The translations under genes were made by a program, and so were the position numbers. The notes beneath the pieces are model-generated. The model searched no databases and was not told the origin of the DNA. It saw nothing but the letters and a program-made list of their open reading frames with translations. From an uncultured Pelagibacteraceae bacterium (GTDB taxonomy: Bacteria; Pseudomonadota; Alphaproteobacteria; Pelagibacterales; Pelagibacteraceae), in NCBI GenBank assembly GCA_902539235.1, contig CACBIC010000006.1, forward strand, positions 1-44,865: a stretch of DNA of 44,865 nucleotides. The letters run 5' to 3'. Positions 42,285 through 44,865 of this stretch are shown here, piece by piece; within the stretch, counting starts at the first letter, position 1; each line of letters starts with the position of its first letter.

Positions 42285-42747
42285 TAAAGCTTATCTTTTT
42301 AGAAAAGAAAATTCTTAAAAACCAATAAATTAAAAGCCCAACTGGTCCAGTAAAATAAGTTAGAACCAGTGTTGGTATAGTAACAACTTTTGGAATAAAA
42401 TATTTTCTTGCATCTCTAACTATCCAAGCTCCCGCAAATAAACTAATGGCGAGAAAATGAAGCCAGAAAATTAGTAATAAATTCTCATTTGCAAACATTG
42501 AATATAATCCATCTAATCCACTATAAAGCTCAAAACCATCGAAAATATTATTTTCTAAGTAAAGATTGTAGGATAAATAAACGTAACCAATTCCTAAAAT
42601 TAAAGGAACAATAATTGATTGCACAAAAAAGTTTGTTAAACTATGATTTGGAAATAGAATTAACAAAATCCAAAAAGGAATTACACCCCAATTTGCTAAC
42701 AAATAAATATTTTCAGAATTTATTAAAGCTAATAGATTATTTATCAT
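42277..42747 (-). CDS. ABA4-like family membrane protein (DUF4281)
   Basis: This 156-aa membrane protein has about four helices. Matches to the ABA4/DUF4281 pattern are LANWGVIPFWILLILFPNHS, FDGFELYSGLDGLYSMFANE, WLHFLAISLFAGAWIVRDAR and LVLTYFTGPVGLLIYWFLR. In plants ABA4 is needed for neoxanthin formation; bacterial relatives have no proven function. It is the first gene of a pair with the HCCA-isomerase-like protein (8-nt overlap) and is divergent from recX with a 26-nt gap. Confidence 0.8.
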   Translation of the reverse strand: MINNLLALINSENIYLLANWGVIPFWILLILFPNHSLTNFFVQSIIVPLILGIGYVYLSYNLYLENNIFDGFELYSGLDGLYSMFANENLLLIFWLHFLAISLFAGAWIVRDARKYFIPKVVTIPTLVLTYFTGPVGLLIYWFLRIFFSKKISFND

Positions 42748-42773
42748 TAAAAATAATATAGTATATTAAAGTA

Positions 42774-43334
42774 ATGAATCCCACATCAAATAAAAGTGAT
42801 TTTGAAGATCTAACTACTAATTTAAAAGACTTAGCATATTCTTATCTTGAAAAGTATAGCCCCTCCAAACAACAATTAAAAGTTTACTTACTTAAAAAAT
42901 ATTTAACAAAAATTAAAGGAAGCAAATCTAAAAAGGAAGTATCTTCAATTATTGACGAAATAGTTTTAAACTTAGAAAAGAATAAGTTTTTAAATGATGA
43001 AATGTATTCTGACTCAAAAGCTAGAATGTTTTTAAGAAGAGGTTACTCTTTGAATAAGATTAACCAATCTCTTAGAAGTAAAGGCATTGATGATAAATTC
43101 GTAAAACAAAGTATTGATAAAATAAAAGAAAATGAAATCGAGCCTGATTTTGTATCAGCATTAAAATTATGTAAAAGACGGAGAATAGGACCTATCAGGC
43201 CAGAAAGTAATCGAGAGTTATTCTATAAAAAAGATATGGGAATTTTAGCAAGAGGTGGTTTTAGTTTTGATTTATCTAAAAGAGTTCTAGATCTTGATGC
43301 TGAAGAATTCAAAAAATTAATCAAAATTATCTGA
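42774..43334 (+). CDS. recX: Regulatory protein RecX
   Basis: This 186-aa protein is made of three-helix RecX modules: LKDLAYSYLEKYSPSKQQLK, VVLNLEKNKFLNDEMYSDSK followed by FLRRGYSLNKINQSLRSKGI. The end, ILARGGFSFDLSKRVLDLD, is also typical. RecX binds RecA filaments and limits recombination and SOS activity. recA is not in the window. The C-terminus overlaps the end of a small convergent membrane gene by 18 nt. Confidence 0.85.
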   Translation: MNPTSNKSDFEDLTTNLKDLAYSYLEKYSPSKQQLKVYLLKKYLTKIKGSKSKKEVSSIIDEIVLNLEKNKFLNDEMYSDSKARMFLRRGYSLNKINQSLRSKGIDDKFVKQSIDKIKENEIEPDFVSALKLCKRRRIGPIRPESNRELFYKKDMGILARGGFSFDLSKRVLDLDAEEFKKLIKII

Positions 43335-43460
43335 TTTTCTTTTTTTTTCCTCCTCTACTAAAATGTCAAGTTTTCTTTTAAGAGCATTTCGAACTAGAAT
43401 GAAAAATAATATTCCAAAAAAACTTACAGATAAAATTATAATTAGTATAGTTTTAATCAT
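43317..43460 (-). CDS. Small single-span membrane protein (47 aa)
   Basis: A 47-codon frame begins at an ATG overlapping the cysQ stop by 8 nt (ATGATTAA). It has one hydrophobic helix (IKTILIIILSVSFFGILFFI) and then a strongly charged tail (RNALKRKLDILVEEEKKRKS), a typical N-in or N-out single-span peptide. It ends inside the 3-prime end of recX. The coupling to cysQ supports real translation, though no family is recognised. Confidence 0.6.
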   Translation of the reverse strand: MIKTILIIILSVSFFGILFFILVRNALKRKLDILVEEEKKRKSDNFD

Positions 43461-44232
43461 TTAAATTTTCCGATCTTCTAATTAAAAGGCTTGGATTTTT
43501 GTAATCTTCTTTCCCATATAAAAAAGGTTTTTCCTCTAAAGTTTTAATTATTGCCCCAGCATTTTGAGCAATAGCATGTCCCGCAGCGTAATCCCACTCA
43601 TTTGCTCTTTCTCTAGCAGCATAAATATCATATTCACCAGTTGCAATTACACAAAATTTGTAAGAACTAGCCATTTTTACAATTGAGGTAACATTATACT
43701 CTTTTAACTTGTTTAAAATTATATCAGATGGTTTTATAACACTTGATAAAGCAACTATTTTATTCTTTGGTTGTTTTTTCTCACAATTAATTTTTATTGT
43801 TTTATTTTTTTCAATTAAATAACTTTCTCCAGGCGCATAAGAAAAAAAAAGTCTATCTTTTTTTGGGACACCAACTAAACCTAATATCGGTACTTTGTTT
43901 ATCACTAAAGCTGCATTTAAAGTGTACTCATCTTTTCCAGCAATATATTCTTTCGTTCCATCAATAGGATCAATAAGCCAAAAAATTTTTGAATTGTTTT
44001 TTTTACTTAAATCTACAGTTTCTTCCGAGATAATAGGTATGTCGGGTGTTAGTTTCGAGATTTTTTTAGAGATTAAATCATTCACTCTTAAGTCTCCATT
44101 GCTTACAGGAGATTTGTCTTCTTTATATTGTATTTTTAAACCTTCTTCATAAAGTCTAATTGACTCTTTAGCGGCATAATTAAACTCATCAATTAAACCT
44201 TCCGCTATTCCTTTAAGATCGTTACTATTCAT
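43453..44232 (-). CDS. cysQ: 3'(2'),5'-bisphosphate nucleotidase
   Basis: This 259-aa Mg-dependent phosphatase of the inositol monophosphatase superfamily hydrolyses PAP, a by-product of sulfate activation and lipid or tRNA sulfonation. It has DKSPVSNGDLRVNDLI, PIISEETVDLS and FWLIDPIDGTKEYIAGKDEY, the DPIDGTKEF-type signature of CysQ. It ends with the second metal motif EWDYAAGHAIAQNAGAI. It overlaps DUF3553 upstream by 8 nt (ATGAATAG) and the 47-aa peptide downstream by 8 nt. Classical sulfate-assimilation genes are not nearby. Confidence 0.93.
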   Translation of the reverse strand: MNSNDLKGIAEGLIDEFNYAAKESIRLYEEGLKIQYKEDKSPVSNGDLRVNDLISKKISKLTPDIPIISEETVDLSKKNNSKIFWLIDPIDGTKEYIAGKDEYTLNAALVINKVPILGLVGVPKKDRLFFSYAPGESYLIEKNKTIKINCEKKQPKNKIVALSSVIKPSDIILNKLKEYNVTSIVKMASSYKFCVIATGEYDIYAARERANEWDYAAGHAIAQNAGAIIKTLEEKPFLYGKEDYKNPSLLIRRSENLND

Positions 44233-44398
44233 TTTCTATTTTTATTAATTTGACATTTTCAATGTTTATTACTCTTTTCCCATAGTTTTCAAAATTAACT
44301 GTTACTTTATTACCTATTATTGATTGAACCTGTCCAATACCCCAGTCCTTGTTTGCAGGATTTTTAACATAATCACCTGGTTCAAAATCAATAAGCAT
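44225..44398 (-). CDS. DUF3553 family protein (57 aa)
   Basis: A complete 57-codon frame on the minus strand reads FEPGDYVKNPANKDWGIGQV then QSIIGNKVTVNFENYGKRVI. This is the compact SH3-like (CarD/UvrD-tail-like) DUF3553 pattern with GDYVxxP, DWGxGQVQS and VNFExxGKR. Such small proteins are common in alphaproteobacteria; nucleic-acid or RNA-polymerase contact is inferred from the fold. Its stop overlaps the cysQ ATG by 8 nt. It is divergent from mnmA with a 40-nt gap. Confidence 0.88.
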   Translation of the reverse strand: MLIDFEPGDYVKNPANKDWGIGQVQSIIGNKVTVNFENYGKRVINIENVKLIKIENE

Positions 44399-44438
44399 TA
44401 TGGAAAATAAATAATAAATATATTATATACTCATAACT

Positions 44439-44865
44439 ATGAATACTCTAGGAATTAATAAACCTAAAAAAGAAACCAAAGTAGTGGTAGCAATGTCAGG
44501 AGGAGTTGACTCTTCAGTTGTTGCCGCGTTAATGAAGCAAGAGGGATATGACGTTACAGGTATCACTTTAAAGCTTTACGATGATACAAAACAGTCTAAA
44601 GAAGGAAGACAATGCTGCGCCGGTCAAGACATTATGGATGCCAAAAGAGTTTCAGAAAAGATAAATATCAATCATGAAATTTTATATTATCAGAAAAAGT
44701 TTAGATCAGAGGTAATTGACTCATTTATAGATAGTTATGCGGCTGGAGAAACCCCAATTCCATGTGTTCAATGCAATCAAACAGTAAAATTTAGAGATCT
44801 CTTTAAATATGCCAAAGATCTAAAAGCAGACGCTTTAGTAACAGGCCATTATGTTTCTAGAATTC
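44439..44865 (+). CDS. mnmA: tRNA-specific 2-thiouridylase MnmA, N-terminal part
   Basis: The first 142 codons are present and the gene runs off the window. MnmA thiolates U34 of Glu, Gln and Lys tRNAs. The PP-loop [20 protein letters not shown] (about residues 14-33) binds ATP. The insertion [18 protein letters not shown] and the [20 protein letters not shown] segment hold the catalytic cysteine region, and [13 protein letters not shown] closes the visible part. A TATACT box at 44426-44431 would place the transcript start about at the ATG, and no ribosome site is visible, so leaderless translation is possible. Confidence 0.96.
   Translation, partial: MNTLGINKPKKETKVVVAMSGGVDSSVVAALMKQEGYDVTGITLKLYDDTKQSKEGRQCCAGQDIMDAKRVSEKININHEILYYQKKFRSEVIDSFIDSYAAGETPIPCVQCNQTVKFRDLFKYAKDLKADALVTGHYVSRI

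Noticed and set aside
1..44865. tRNA genes, CRISPR arrays, IS elements or prophage
   Set aside because: No tRNA-like cloverleaf, spaced direct repeats, transposase or phage genes were seen; gaps are too short to hold most of them.

Overview
The window is very AT-rich, extremely gene-dense DNA. Most neighbouring genes abut or overlap by 1, 4 or 8 nt and no gap exceeds about 210 nt. Gene content points to a SAR11 alphaproteobacterium (Candidatus Pelagibacter type): a glycine riboswitch ahead of gcvTHP, tandem amt genes, acnA next to prpD, a solo HU gene, and the overall base composition. This assignment is inferred from content, not from a database match. I saw no rRNA, tRNA, CRISPR array, insertion sequence or prophage.

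Layout. 1-1444: end of a branched-chain amino-acid ABC transporter (LivF tail, substrate-binding protein, strong terminator). 1462-4311: CsaA-like protein, DUF4396 membrane protein, then a small envelope redox group (cytochrome b561, DUF411 metal-binding protein, c'-type cytochrome) and a LysE exporter. 4315-8492: aconitase and PrpD, overlapping by 1 nt. 8493-12309: renalase-like flavoprotein, TerC, MATE and EamA transporters. 12306-16871: promoter, tandem glycine riboswitch and gcvT-gcvH-gcvP. 16881-21162: a tight operon (flavin oxidoreductase, DUF1365, Cfa-type lipid methyltransferase, DUF3833 lipoprotein) followed by Fe superoxide dismutase. 21203-24602: FkbM methyltransferase, GT2 and SDR on the minus strand, TspO, HPP. 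24638-28488: HisN-like phosphatase, Yip1, a new 54-aa di-CxxC protein, exported MsrA, DUF4864, a small membrane protein and a photolyase-type FAD domain without its antenna domain. 28490-31230: DUF2256, DCC thiol protein, a (6-4)/FeS-type photolyase and a degenerate SDR. 31262-36920: TPR protein, DUF2237, 2OG-oxygenase-like protein, hisI, folE, acuI, LysR and rseP. 36944-40251: a long inverted repeat, HU, and two tandem ammonium transporters separated by hairpins. 40255-44865: glycosyltransferase-like protein, rhodanese, HCCA-isomerase-like protein, ABA4-like protein, recX, a minus-strand DUF3553-cysQ-47-aa operon, and the start of mnmA.

How the genes fit together. The most coherent theme is light and oxidative damage. 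A membrane-lipid methylation operon, sodB, TspO, exported MsrA, two photolyase/cryptochrome relatives, DUF2256, DCC and two SDRs lie within about 14 kb (16.9-31.2 kb). They form two blocks split by glycan-type genes. The second theme is C1/glycine and nitrogen economy: riboswitch-controlled glycine cleavage and duplicated ammonium uptake.

Five short genes were recovered by translating the gaps and checking starts by hand: the 54-aa di-CxxC protein, DUF2256, the 47-aa membrane peptide, DUF3553 and the 66-aa TTG-start protein. Several start sites were also moved inward.
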